Of a stretch of DNA of 64,000 bases, positions 8,968 through 19,870 are shown piece by piece. The notes under the pieces were generated by a model. The model did no database searches and was not told where the DNA came from. It worked only from the letters and a program-made list of their open reading frames with translations. Numbering within the stretch: position 1 is the first letter of the stretch; each line of letters starts with the position of its first letter. The translations under genes and the position numbers were made by a program. Source of the stretch: Gigantopelta aegis. Its lineage: Eukaryota; Mollusca; Gastropoda; Neomphalida; Peltospiridae. The stretch lies in assembly GCF_016097555.1 (NCBI RefSeq), contig NC_054712.1, positions 39,298,144 to 39,362,143 of the forward strand, written 5' to 3'.

Positions 8968-10228
8968 CTGCGCCGCCATTGACTATGTAAACCGGTGCTT
9001 TCGGGTTCTTGTAATCCTCCTGCACTGCTCTCTGTCTGTACACCGGAAGTGACCTCTCGTACTGGTGGTTGTGACCCGACATGTACACGTCGACCTTTTG
9101 TTCATACAGCAGGTCTTCCAGATACGACCTGAACACTGGTGCCTCAACCTTGCACCGCTCTCTGCAAATCACACTCGTGCAGTACAGCGGGCGGTGACCA
9201 AAAACAAACACCCAAGGAACAGCACGTCTGTTCCGATTGGCTGCTTTCAAATCAGACTCCATCCAATGAAATTGCGTAGAATTCTGCATGAACTCGTGCT
9301 CCGTGGAAAACGACACGAAATGGACGCCCATGTAATCGAAGGAAAACCAAAACGTGGAATTGGAATAGCTTTCGGTAGAAGGCATGTTTAACCAGTTGGC
9401 GTAGGCGGCGAAGTGGAACTCTGATTCGTGGTTTCCCGGCGCCGTCATATAAGGCACGCGACTTACGACTGGCTCCATTCTGTTCATGTAGTCCACCCAG
9501 ACGTAGCTGTTGTTGTGCGAATCGCCGCCGTAGCGGTCGGCGTAAGTGATGTCTCCCGCGTGTATCAGCAACTGGATTTTTCCGGCCTGCGCGAGATTGG
9601 AGAGCGCTGCTATTGTGTGCTTGCCGTGATCGATGCTGAGATCGGCGACAGCAGCAACAGTTGGAGTCTCGTCCTTGAAGAAACCGGTCAGACTGGGCTT
9701 GCAGAATGTATCAGTGTCGTCTGCCACTTCCTTCTTTTTGGCATTCCTCCCCAGCAGCGTGAACTGTTTGACATCGCTCCAGCCATAGTTCTGATCTCCG
9801 CACTTGTAGAAAACAGTCGTGTTAGAGACCACACCACCACCACCGACCTGGGTCAGATCCAGCAATGCGGAGTTCAAGGTCTGGTTGAAGTTCCCGCCTC
9901 TGTAAGTGTAGGCTGTCCCCGTGCTCGTGTGCTTCAGGACATGCTGGCTGGGCCCGAACATGCACTGGGGATGGAACGGGCCGCTGTGGAATGGATGTGG
10001 GTTAAACCAGGTCACTCGCATTGCCTGGTTGTTCCCGTCCAGAGACAGGTGCACTCCTTGCACTGGTTCCGAGCTCGCCTGGAAGTCGCGGGAGTACATC
10101 GCTATGATGTTGTTGTTGTTGACAGACAGGACCGAGACGATGCAGCCGTCGCTGTATTTGAAAGCGGACGCTACTTGCGTTGCCATGGTAATCACGAGTA
10201 AATGTAGTATTATACCTGATGACGCCAT
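8968..10228 (-). CDS. ACP7: ACP7-type purple acid phosphatase, exon 1 (start, signal peptide, metallophosphatase domain)
   Basis: Encodes residues 1-420 and the first base of codon 421. Translation from ATG at 10228 gives a signal peptide (MASSGIILHLLVITMATQVA, likely cut after SA at 22), so the enzyme should be secreted or lysosomal. Residues 56-160 are the N-terminal fibronectin-like domain (GVHLSL, MRVTW). The dinuclear metal-site motifs follow: D196 (in VADLS), GDITY at 225-229 (D226, Y229), GNHE at 265-268 (N266), FGHRP with H345, and GHNHQYER at 385-392 (H386, H388). All seven usual ligands are present. Motif I is unusual: the family has GDLG, here ADLS. Sequons such as NNS and NST suggest glycosylation. 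The family hydrolyses phosphate monoesters at acid pH. Upstream in-frame codons to 10348 exist, but an acceptor at 10243 and the signal peptide favour this start. The exon ends CAG|GTAGAG. Confidence 0.95.
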
Positions 10229-10245
10229 AATCGATGGATATTCTG
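10229..10245 (-). promoter_or_regulatory. Probable 5' UTR splice acceptor upstream of the ACP7 start
   Basis: On the minus strand TACTGTTTTACAG (AG at 10244-10243) precedes AATATCCATCGATT and the ATG. The pyrimidine-rich acceptor with a possible branch site suggests a separate non-coding first exon to the right, which I cannot locate. If so, in-frame codons upstream of 10242 are intronic. Confidence 0.5.
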
Positions 10246-10435
10246 TAAAACAGTATAGAAGACGAATTCCACTTTTTGTTAAAATGCAATGGCTTGATTT
10301 TTTTTTTAAATAATAATAATAATGAAGTAAAAATTTTAAAAACAACAAAATAGACTAGTAAAGGCAGTAGGCCTATTATATTTGATGTCTTTCTTTCAAC
10401 ATAATGTATGTCACTATAACCACTAGCATTGAAAG

Positions 10436-10797
10436 AAAGAAATGCTTTATTTAACGACGCACTCAACACATTTTATTTACGGTTATATGGCGTCAGACAT
10501 ATGGTTAAGGACCACACAGATTTTGAGAGAAAACCCGCTGTCGCCACTTCGTGGGCTACTCTTTCCGATTAGCAGCAAGGGATCTTTTATTTGCGCTTCC
10601 CACAGGCAGGATAGCACAAACCATGGCCTTTGTTGAACCAGTTATGGATCACTGGTCGGTGCAAGTGGTTTACACCTACCCATTGAGCCTTGCGGAGCAC
10701 TCACTCAGGGTTTGGAGTCGGTATCGACTGGGATCCGAACCCAGTACCTACCAGCCTGTAGACCGATGGCCTAACCACGACGCCACCGAGACCGGTC
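10436..10797 (-). mobile_element. SINE-B, inverted, upstream of ACP7
   Basis: Nearly the same as the copy at 609-990: tail AATGCTTTATTTAACGACGC, core, GGATCACTGGTCGGTGCAAG, box B GGGATCCGAACCCAGT, end GACGCCACCGAGACCGGT. It lacks the ATCTGGATTAAAAATCCC segment present in other copies. Confidence 0.9.
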
Positions 10798-10809
10798 ACT
10801 AGCATTGAA

Positions 10810-11302
10810 ATCTATATTAAAATGTTCAGCTTCAAATGAAGACTGCTAATAGAACAGGTTCTCGTTGACACTAATGTCATATACTATTGATATATTATAT
10901 CTGCATTTATTTTTTCTCCATGTTGCGTTTCTTTTTACTATATGGACCCATCTGGCCTATCTGTCCATACAGGTAGCGAGGCTACCGTTTTTACACGGCC
11001 ATGCCCATCTGTTCTGCTGTACACCCATATCCCAAAATGTAAACGCGCAATACCAGGATTATAAAATAACATGGGCAAAATCCAACCAGAGAGTTTACCA
11101 TTAAAAACTGCAAATATCTTTAATTCTTATTGTAGTCCATGTAAAAATGTGTAGTGTTTGCAGTCCCATGTAATAGTAATGATAATAAGTAAAAATAATG
11201 CTATCCAGATTCGGGTATTTTTGTTTAATTCGAGCAAAACCCAACCTGTCTCCCCCACCCCACCCCCTACAAAAATGGGAGCCCGTACTACCTATGGGAA
11301 CT
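10810..11302. repeat. Degraded DNA-element pieces
   Basis: GCTTCAAATGAAGACTGCTAATAG at 10829 matches 14720-14810 of the element at 14506-15015, and 11130-11302 (GTATTTTTGTTTAATTCG, GGGAGCCCGTACTACCTATG) matches the 3' part of family F. The open frame at 10865-11104 is therefore repeat-derived. Confidence 0.6.
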
Positions 11303-11416
11303 ATAGTGATGAATGAACTCTCATCAGGAAGTGAACTGTGTAGTGCGACATATGTCTAACAACCCATGTAGTTAAGGTGTGTGCCCAAGACACTCTGGGT
11401 GAATTATAACGGTTTC

Positions 11417-11840
11417 AGGGGCGTGTTCAGGAATTTTAGTAGGATGGGGTCTAGACTATGACGAGCGAATTTTAAAGGGTGGTTGAGACATGCTTCCCAG
11501 GAAAACGTATTGAAAATAAGACGCTTGAGCAGGGAGGGGTCTCGATCTCCAAAACCCACCCCCTGTACACGTCCCTGTATGACGATTAAAATATATGAAA
11601 AGGAAGGACTTTCCTTTGGTACTGTCGCTAACCCTAACTATGTATAATAAGTATTTATAATGTTCTTTATACGTGACAGTGTCAAAGGAAAGTCCTACCA
11701 GTGAAAAATAATAAATAGAATATAACAGTAGCTTACCTACCAAGTACTTAACAGACACTTTGCTTGAGCAGGGAGGGGTCTCGACCTCCAACACCCACGC
11801 TCTGTACAAGCCCGAATATGACCATTAAAATAAATGAAAA
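11417..11840. repeat. Element G copy plus partial duplicate
   Basis: 11417-11578 begins AGGGGCGTGTTCAGGAATTT and ends TGTACACGTCCCTG (imperfect inverted ends). The segment CTTGAGCAGGGAGGGGTCTC recurs at 11526 and 11763, each followed by an ATTAAAATA-type stretch, so the right part is duplicated. Related pieces lie at 26490-26592 and 29925-30030. Confidence 0.6.
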
Positions 11841-12228
11841 ATAATAAATAGAATATAACAGTAGCTTACCTACCAAGTGCTTAACATGCATGTACGTAGT
11901 GTTAATCGAGTATTCGTAAGCTATTTGCGTACTTTGATGTTTACTAAACAGATAACACGGATAGAACTAAATAATTAAGGCGGTTCCAAACCTTATCGCG
12001 CGGGGTGGTTGGAAAGCAAGTTGCTTTTAATACGCAGCAATTTATATATGAAATAAAAGTAAATAGTTTCACTTACAATATAATTATATGTGAATATGTA
12101 GCATCGTTAGATCTATTTGTAGCATTTCATACTTCTGCCCGCCAAAAACAAATATCAATCGTTATTGCCCTATCGCTCCCTGCCATAGTACCAAAAAAAA
12201 AATATATATATATATATATATAATTCTG
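11841..12228. other. Unannotated AT-rich stretch
   Basis: No exon or repeat core recognised. Ends in an A-rich and (TA)n run at about 12192-12222. Confidence 0.4.
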
Positions 12229-13205
12229 TCAAACTCGCCGATTTCATATGTCTGGGTTTCGTAACACCGGGTTATATGAAAACCTAGGTTTAACACTGGT
12301 TTACGTAAAACACCAAACAACTTGACCAAGACTAAGACCTACACCCGTGGTGCATTTCACATTTAAAAACCACGCTTTTAACATGGGTTATTCGCAGATC
12401 TGAAAAGGGACGTACTTGTAAGCGAGGAATAGCTTACACTTCATCACTTTTTGGGTAAAACTCGTTACCGGTATATTATTAGCATTCGCGTACGAGATAG
12501 GGGATCAGCTATCTCCTCTCCCCCACCCCCCCCCCCCCCCCCCCCCCCCACCCCCCACCCCCCACCCCCACCCCCATCCCCCCAATCTGGGGCAAACCTT
12601 CGTATTAGGACAAAAATGATGGAGATGTTTGGGCAAAATTAGCTGGCCTGGCTAAATCTCGTGACAACTAAAACTTATTTCACTCAGGACAAACTTTATA
12701 ATAACTGGTATCTTGTTTATTATCATCTATATATCCCAGGCGCTTTGTTGTTTGTTCCCCATGAACATTGTGAATAAGTGTTGTGTGAGGTGGATCTAAT
12801 TATACAGTCGTGCTAACAAAAAAAAGGCAAACGGGCATCTTGACTAAACGGGTGTGTGTGTGGGGGGGGGGGGGGGGGTCGAACACACACACACACCCTT
12901 TATCCGCTACTGTAGTGAGTTAAAATGGTCTTTAAAAATACGTTCACAATTCATTGCTCTGCTATACTAACGTAAAACACAATTTTGCTTCTGAAATTAT
13001 CCATGCTGAAAAGTTACTCTTAGCAAATCCAGCGAAAAATTCCACCTCAATGGCAGGTATTGTAACTCAGTGTTAAAATATAGGGTTATTGAAAACCAGA
13101 CATGTGAAATGCAAAGTAAACATGACCCAGGCTTTAACCTAGGTTTAACCCATATTTTTCCAAAACCCACCGATATCCAAAACATATGAAATCGGCCCAG
13201 TTTGA
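12229..13205. mobile_element. Composite inverted-repeat element with internal C- and G-runs
   Basis: Left end TCAAACTCGCCGATTTCATATG and the complement of the right end (TCAAACTGGGCCGATTTCAT) match over at least 60 bp, including a AACCTAGG word. The interior holds a long C-run (about 12526-12549), a family F fragment (12590-12665) and a G-run (about 12862-12878), probably later insertions. Confidence 0.7.
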
Positions 13206-13312
13206 AAAAGGGATCATTTTGTAGCAAATCCGTAAACGACCACTATTAGCCCCAAAGTTAAATCTTTCTTCAAATTTAGTTTACCCGAATTCGGGGGGGG
13301 GGGGGGGGGGGG

Positions 13313-13615
13313 GTCGTAAGTTAACCATGTGGTGAAAGCGCTCGTCTGGTGCGCGGTCGGTCTAGGAACGATGCCCGTCAGGGGGTCCACTGGACTATTT
13401 TCGTTCCAATCATTGCATCATGACCGGTATATCAAAGGCCGTAGTAAGTGCTACCATGTCTTTGGGATGGTGCATTAAAAAGATCCCTTGCTACTAATGG
13501 AAAGGTGTGAGCATTTACCTAATGTTTAACATCCGATAATCAATGATTAAACAACTAACATACTCCGTTAACCTTTATTCCCCAAATTCAAGATACTCCG
13601 AAAATGCTGTGTTGT
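13313..13615 (+). mobile_element. SINE-A, diverged
   Basis: Head AACCATGTGGTGAAAGCGCT with GGTCGGTCTAGGAACGATGC, core, end near GATAATCAATGATTAA. Preceded by a run of about 22 G at 13291-13312. Confidence 0.7.
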
Positions 13616-13625
13616 TATGCATATT

Positions 13626-13860
13626 ACAGTGAGTGCTCCACAACTGGTGTAACAAAGGCCGTGGTATGTACCATCCTGTTTGTGGGATGGTGTGCATATA
13701 AAAGATCCCTTGCTGCTAATCTAAAGGAGTAGCCCATGAAGTTGCTACAGCGGGTTTCCTCGGTCAATATCTGTGTGGTCCTTAACCATATGTCTGACGC
13801 CATATAACCGTAAATAAAATGTGTTGAGTGCATCGTTAAATAAACTATTTTCTTCCTTCA
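13626..13860 (+). mobile_element. SINE-A, headless, ATAAA-type tail
   Basis: Starts TCCACAACTGGTGTAACAAA and runs through the core to GAGTGCATCGTTAAATAAAC. A minus-strand open frame (13624-13833) is its shadow. Confidence 0.85.
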
Positions 13861-14360
13861 TTACAGTATACACTGCAGAGTACGTTTGACGCTGCAACCT
13901 CTCTCAAGAGAAAGTCTTATCAGTAAATTCGTAATGAAAACTATACTTTTACCAAAACTTTCTCGCAGACAGGAAAGCACATACCACGGCCTTTGACCAG
14001 TTGTGGTGCACTAGTGAGAACGAGTGTAAAAAATTTTTTTTAAATCAGATGAATGGATCCTTAGGCGAGTACTCAACCGAATGAGCTGAATCCCGCCCCA
14101 CCATCAGACGTAAAGCTGGTAGGTACTGATTTCGCAGCTCGGTACCGGCTCCCACCCAGAGCGAGTTTTAACGACTCAATGGGTAGTTGTAAGACTACTA
14201 CGTCGACTTCTCTATATCTGACCACTAACAACTAACTCATTGCCCTGAACATACAGCCCAGATCGCTGAAGTGTGTGCCCAAAATAGCGTGTTTGAAACG
14301 TAATTGGATATGAGCTGGAAAATAAGTTGAAATGATATGACATGAATAAATAATAAATAA
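13861..14360. mobile_element. SINE-C fragment (minus) next to SINE-D (plus)
   Basis: 13968-14097 is an inverted SINE-C core plus head (CAGACAGGAAAGCACATACC to GAGCTGAATCCCGCCCC). 14100-14360 is SINE-D: CCATCAGACGTAAAGCTGGTAGG, CAGCTCGGTACCGGCTCC, AATTGGATATGAGC, AAATAAGTTGAAATGA, then a TAAA repeat. Confidence 0.75.
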
Positions 14361-14505
14361 ATAAATAAATAAGTAGACTCGTCAGACATAACAAACTGAA
14401 TTGAGTCCTAACACCCACCATCAGTATGGTTATTACTGGACCGACCCTTAGAGAGTAATATAGACTCGTGTTTGATCAGTTTCGTTGAACAGCTGATCGT
14501 CTTAA

Positions 14506-15015
14506 AGGGACATTCCTGAGTTTGCTGTAATGTTTAAGATGTTATCGACTAACAGAGACTTTCTAACGATTGTAGTTGCATATTAAATATATTTTTCTGC
14601 ATAAAATATTAGTGGCTCTATATTAAGCGTGTTTCTTGTAGTTCTAATATTTGTACCAGGTTAAGGTGTCATAACACAGATGTCATCTGCCATTGAAACC
14701 CATGTTAAATTGCCCAACTTCAAACGAAGGTTGCCAATAGAACGGGTTCTCGTTGGCACTAACAACATACACCATTGCGAACATACATTATATAAGCATT
14801 TATTTTTACTCCAAAATTGAGAACATTTCCGTCTCAGTTTTTGATATAGCACCGCATCTGGCTGCAGTACCGGTCCGAACAGATAATTCATTAACCGATT
14901 CACTCCGGTCACTGATATTCTAAACAAGAAACTATATTTAATGTGTAAGTTTAATCGTAGAAATATTGTATTAGTCGGAAATATCTTACAATGCATCAAA
15001 CTCAGGAATGTCCCT
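14506..15015. mobile_element. 510-bp DNA element with 19-bp inverted termini
   Basis: Starts AGGGACATTCCTGAGTTTG after TTAA (14502-14505) and ends CAAACTCAGGAATGTCCCT; right flank CTAA is a degraded TTAA. A related fragment is near 10825. The minus-strand open frame 14661-15038 spans the element end and is not a gene. Confidence 0.8.
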
Positions 15016-16240
15016 CTAAATACAATGATAGTGCACAAACACAGGTTGAATGAGAATTGCTGTTCTGTTCAAGATGACAAATTAAGAGAAAACGTGGTTA
15101 GGGATTTTTGTTATAATTATTTCATTATTATTACGTTTATTATAACATAAAATTTAATATTTAATTTTTATGATTATTATTTTCTAATCATACTTACTGA
15201 GAATATACAGCGATGAGGTACCACGTGAATTATATACATATTATGTTAATTCTACACCTCCGGAATTTTCATTACGTCATATGACTATGACGTCGTCTTA
15301 AATCGGATCCCCTAGCAGGAATACTAGGATATTGGTATAGGTAGCAGACCATAGTTATTTGTGAATCTTCAGCTGAGATTTATGCATACCAGCCCATGGC
15401 ATCCTAAATGACCACCTATGGTTTAAAAATAAAGAAAGATACAGGTATTTTTGGCCTCAAGGAAATTACAAAAAGGGTCATAATTATAAAGAGGACATAT
15501 TTTAAATATTTGTGTTACTGTTACTTTCATCATAATGTGTCCAAACTGCATGGGTTTGGGTGCAGTTTTGACAATGTTCACACCCATACAAACCACACCC
15601 ATGAGGGAGTTGGTGGATATCACACATATATTTATGGAAACTTTGCTTATCAAACTTTACAAAAACCCTCGTTTGAATCAAGGTCTAGCTATTAAATTTT
15701 TCACAAAATCAGCTTGTTTGAAAATTACCCAAAATGATCGCGCCCCACTTTTGTCACAAGGAAAACGCGGTATACATGTATGAATACCAAGCCTCATTAC
15801 AGCTAAAGCATTTGCACTGCTGGTGACAAACCAATTGTCATTTTTAAAAATAAATAACTCCTTGGTTATCACTAATCTTAAGACTTTACTTTTAATTTCA
15901 AATAATTAGCCTTCATTCATGGATCTGTGCAAAACCAAGAAGCGAACCATTTGCGCGCCGGGATACACAAGGGAGCTAACTGTATACCGCTACCAGAGTA
16001 CTGTAGTTATTTGTCGATTTTTAACTGTGACCTTTGTTTGTGTATCGATTCCTATTTACTAACAGCAACTGAGATGTTCTTATTGACAAGTTATTTATGT
16101 CAAAGAAAGACAGCGAAAGTGGAGAGAGGATATTATATAACTGTCCATGTCTAAATGTCTGTTATGTAGTATTTCTACACTAAAGTTGTGTTTAATCGAT
16201 GTGTTTTTCTTTTATCATGTTTATTTGTTATTTTGAAATA
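15016..16240. other. 1.2-kb stretch with no recognised gene
   Basis: No SINE core. Overlapping open frames on both strands at 15408-15872 (75-95 codons) show no domain, no splice context and no codon pattern. The palindromic ATGACTATGACGTCGTC at about 15281 and a GC-richer patch at about 15930-16000 are the only features noted. Confidence 0.4.
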
Positions 16241-16269
16241 ATACGTTCCCCTAAGTTTCAACTTTTTGT

Positions 16270-16372
<103 letters not shown>

Positions 16373-16379
16373 TTTTTAA

Positions 16380-16690
16380 CATGCCCCTATGAGGGATTTT
16401 ATTTTTTTTGCGAATAGTTACAGAAATGCAAAGGGACATAACTATGACATCTAATAACTACATGTAATAAGGTAGTTATGTACCTTTAACGTCATTCTAA
16501 ATTGGGGAATCCCCACGGTTTCTCAATGATGTTGTCAATACAGTGCATTTCTTATCCAGGATATTTTGCCAGCATCCCATGTCTGATGTGACTGAGAAAA
16601 TTAGCATGAGTAAATCATACTTGGGATACATTTTCAGGCCACTGAATGATGCAGTACACCACAGTTAAATTAACTTCTTAGACATAACAG
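16380..16690. other. Short quiet stretch with a 55-codon open frame
   Basis: A plus-strand frame from about 16501 to the stop at 16668 has no ATG start and contains FLNDVVNTVHFLSRIFCQHP. No acceptor site or family match was found; probably chance. Confidence 0.3.
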
Positions 16691-16692
16691 GC

Positions 16693-17385
16693 ATAAGAAA
16701 GAAATGTTTTATTTAACGACGCACTTAACACATTTTATTTACGGTTATATGGCGTCGGACATATGGTTAAGGACCACACATATTGAGAGATGAAACCCGC
16801 TGTCGCCACTTCATGGACTGCTCTTTTCGATTAGCAGCAAGGGATCTTTTTATATGCACCATCCCACCGCGGCCTTTGTTACAGTCAGTATTGGACCGTT
16901 TTGTTTAACAATACCACTAGACAACATCGATCACTGGATGTCAGACGTTTTGTTAAAGTTAAGTTGAAGTTTGTTTTGATTAACGACACCACTAGAGTAC
17001 ATTGATTTATTAATCACCGATTGTTGGATGTCAAACATTTCTGACATATAGTCTTATAAAAAAATTCCGCAACATTTTTTCCATTTAGAAGCAAGAGATT
17101 TTCGGGCCCTGTGATCTTGTAGTGTCGTTAAACAAAACAAACAAATTAATCGCCGACTGCTCGATGTTAAATATTTGGTACATCTGACGTGTAACCGTCT
17201 GATGAATTCCGCTATACATTTTTTCCATTAGTAGAAAGAAATCTTGTATGTGCACTTTCCCACAGACAGGACAGTACATGCCACGACCTTTAATATACAA
17301 GTCACGTGGCACTAGTTGGGATGGGCGGAAAACCCAGTCAGAGAATGGGTCCACTGAGGGGGTTCGATCCTACGACCCGTGTTTT
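16693..17385 (-). mobile_element. Cluster of SINE-A and SINE-C fragments, inverted
   Basis: 16693-16883: tail and core of SINE-A (AATGTTTTATTTAACGACGC). 16899-17130: two truncated AAACAAAC-type tails. 17130-17385: core and a SINE-C-like head (GAGGGGGTTCGATCCTACGAC). Confidence 0.75.
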
Positions 17386-17805
17386 CATTAAAGTTAATAT
17401 AAATAGAATATGTACAAACAGATATATGTACACACACGTACGCACGCACACCAACACACATACAAACACTTACGAAATAAATAGAGAATACTACATGAAT
17501 GGCCGTTATCTTTCAACGAGTCGTTTCCAAACAACGGACACGAATGTAGTATTCTATTTCTTACTAAAAAAAAAACATCATAAAAAAAATTAAAAAATAA
17601 AATTAACAAATTAAAATAAATTTAAAACATATTTTCCAACTAAAACCTATTTACTACCATGGTGCTGGTAGCTACCTTATGCGTCACTGAGAAATTAGCT
17701 TCAGGTTAACTTTTATGTCACAGAGCTATCAATTTTCATTTTGTTTTTTCTTTTCCATTGTATGGGATAGCGCTAAGATCACCTTAATAAGTACATAACT
17801 ATCGT
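17386..17805. other. Unannotated AT-rich stretch
   Basis: A-rich runs at about 17566-17620; nothing else recognised. Confidence 0.4.
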
Positions 17806-18112
17806 TGGCGGGACGTAGCCCAGTGGTAAAGAGCTCGCTTGATGTGCGGTTGGTCTTGGATCGATCCCTGTCGGTGGGCCCATTGGGTTATTTCTCGCTC
17901 CATCCAATGCTCCACGACTGGTATATCAAAGACCGTAGTATGTGCTATCCTGTCTGTGAGATGGTTGCATATAAAAGATCCCATGCTACTAATGGAAAAA
18001 AATGTAGCAGGTTTCCACTCTAAAACTATATGTCGAAATTACAAAATGTTTGATGATTAATAAATCAATGTGCTCTAGTCGTGTCGTTAAACAAAACAAA
18101 CTTCTTTTTGCA
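17806..18112 (+). mobile_element. SINE-A, full length, AAACAAAC tail
   Basis: GGCGGGACGTAGCCCAGTGG, box B-like GGATCGATCCC, core, TCTAGTCGTGTCGTTAAACA. A model copy for the family. Confidence 0.92.
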
Positions 18113-18239
18113 TAACTATCTAATGCACATAAGGTGTTCTTAGAGCTAAGATCGCTTCGTGGAACTGGGGCTGGTCATCACCTAGGTGCAGCCAATCGAA
18201 TGTCTTTAAATTGTTATCACATGTATGTGTCTTATTAGT

Positions 18240-18556
18240 ATGTTGGGGCGGTAATGGTAAAGCGCTCGCTCGATGCGCGGTCGGTCTAGGATCGATCCCA
18301 GCCGGTGGACCCATTGGGCTATTTCTCATTCCAGCCAGTGCACCACGACTGGTACATGTATATCAAAGGTCGTGGTATGTACTACCCTGTCTGTGGGATG
18401 GTGCATATAAAAGATCCCATGCTGCTAATCGAAAAGAGTAGCCCATGACGTGGCGACAGCGGGTTTCCTCTCTCAATATCAGTGTGGTCCTTAACCATAT
18501 GTCTGACGCCATATAACCATCAATAAAATGTGTTGAGTGCGTTGTTAAATAATAAT
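18240..18556 (+). mobile_element. SINE-A, full length, ATAAA-type tail
   Basis: Head GGTAAAGCGCTCGCTCGATG, core, tail TTGAGTGCGTTGTTAAATAA. Its head is almost the same as that at 17806, its tail entirely different. Confidence 0.92.
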
Positions 18557-18597
18557 AAAAAATTATTAGTCTGTTTATCAAAAATAACGAACAATGT

Positions 18598-18765
18598 TCT
18601 CATTAATGGGTGTGTGGGGAGAAAACATTCCATGTAACTGACTCCAATGATAACTTTATTTTGAAATATGCTATTTTTAGTTAACGGGGGTTTGGGGAGA
18701 AAACATTCCATGTAACTGACTCCAATGATAACTTTATTTTGTAATATGCTATTTTTAGTTATTCA
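18598..18765. repeat. Direct duplication of about 84 bp
   Basis: GGGGAGAAAACATTCCATGT and the following 60 bases to ATGCTATTTTTAGTTA occur twice (from about 18617 and 18693), nearly identical. Confidence 0.9.
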
Positions 18766-18915
18766 TACAAATATCCTTTTCCTTTCCTTTTTCGGCAGAG
18801 GAAAAATGGGGAACTCGATTAGCACGTGTTATCTTTAAACTTCCATTTTCGATAAAGACATTCCTAAAATGTTGAAAAATAAGTCTTCAACAGACCGGAT
18901 TCACTGTAGATTTAT

Positions 18916-19031
18916 TTATTCTTTTGTAACAGAGTGAGTAGGAGTATGCGGAGCACTTCCTGGTGCAGGAGGAAAACGGCTTTCATCAGGGCTTGAAAGA
19001 TCGGTGGCTGCATGGAATTTCCTCACACGAA
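18916..19031 (-). CDS. Possible terminal coding exon of an unknown minus-strand gene
   Basis: Minus strand: a 37-codon open stretch ends in TAA at 18918-18916 and is followed at once by an AATAAATAAA signal. The product would end in PGSAPHTPTHSVTKE, Pro/Ser/Thr-rich and hydrophilic, like many regulatory-protein C-termini. The only possible acceptor, TTTTCACACGAG, is weak. The plus strand is also open for 32 codons here (EHFLVQEENGFHQGLKDRW), so chance is a real alternative. No partner exon was found between 19 and 27 kb. No family recognised. Confidence 0.25.
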
Positions 19032-19189
19032 CTCGTGTGAAAATACATCACATTGTGAAGGTTTTTCAATATTCTGAATAATTCAAATCATGCCGTAGGC
19101 TTAACGGGATTTCTATTCAATTTACAAACTATTACTTCTTTTTTTTCTTTCTAAATCTCTGGTATAAACTTGTTAAACGTTTTACGAAA

Positions 19190-19483
<294 letters not shown>

Positions 19484-19586
19484 TTGTTAGGTCGATTTTA
19501 AATTAATCAAATATCAGAGTATAATATTTACTAAAAGAAGGCAACAGTCGAAAAAACTAACGTTTGAATATTCAAAACGGCTTAAA

Positions 19587-19870
19587 GAGAACACTAGGCA
19601 TAATTAACACCACATATAATGACAAACCGCAGCAATTATAGACATATACGAATACAAGAGAACACTAGGCATAATTAACACCACATATAATGACAAACCG
19701 CAGCAATTATAGACATATACGAATACAAGAAAACACTAGGCATAATTAACACCACATATAATGACAAACCGCAGCAATTATAGACATATACGAATACAAG
19801 AGAACACTAGGCATAATTAACACCACATATAATGACAAACCGCAGCAATTATAGAGATATACGAATACAA
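19587..19870. repeat. 71-bp tandem repeat, four copies
   Basis: Unit starts GARAACACTAGGCATAATTA and ends ATACGAATACAA; starts at 19587, 19658, 19729 and 19800, with the next partial unit at 19871. Copies differ at only one or two positions, so the array is young. Confidence 0.95.

Noticed and set aside
9065..10313. Plus-strand open frames of 108, 257 and 130 codons
   Set aside because: Antisense shadows of ACP7 exon 1, which has all metal-binding motifs on the minus strand.
10229..10348. Forty upstream in-frame codons before the ACP7 signal peptide
   Set aside because: Low-complexity (YYYYLKKK) and separated from the start by a good splice acceptor; the signal peptide begins at 10228.
14661..15038. 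125-codon minus frame
   Set aside because: Lies in the inverted-repeat element at 14506-15015; no transposase motif.
16501..16668. 55-codon ATG-less plus frame
   Set aside because: No acceptor or homology; the other strand is also open for 44 codons.
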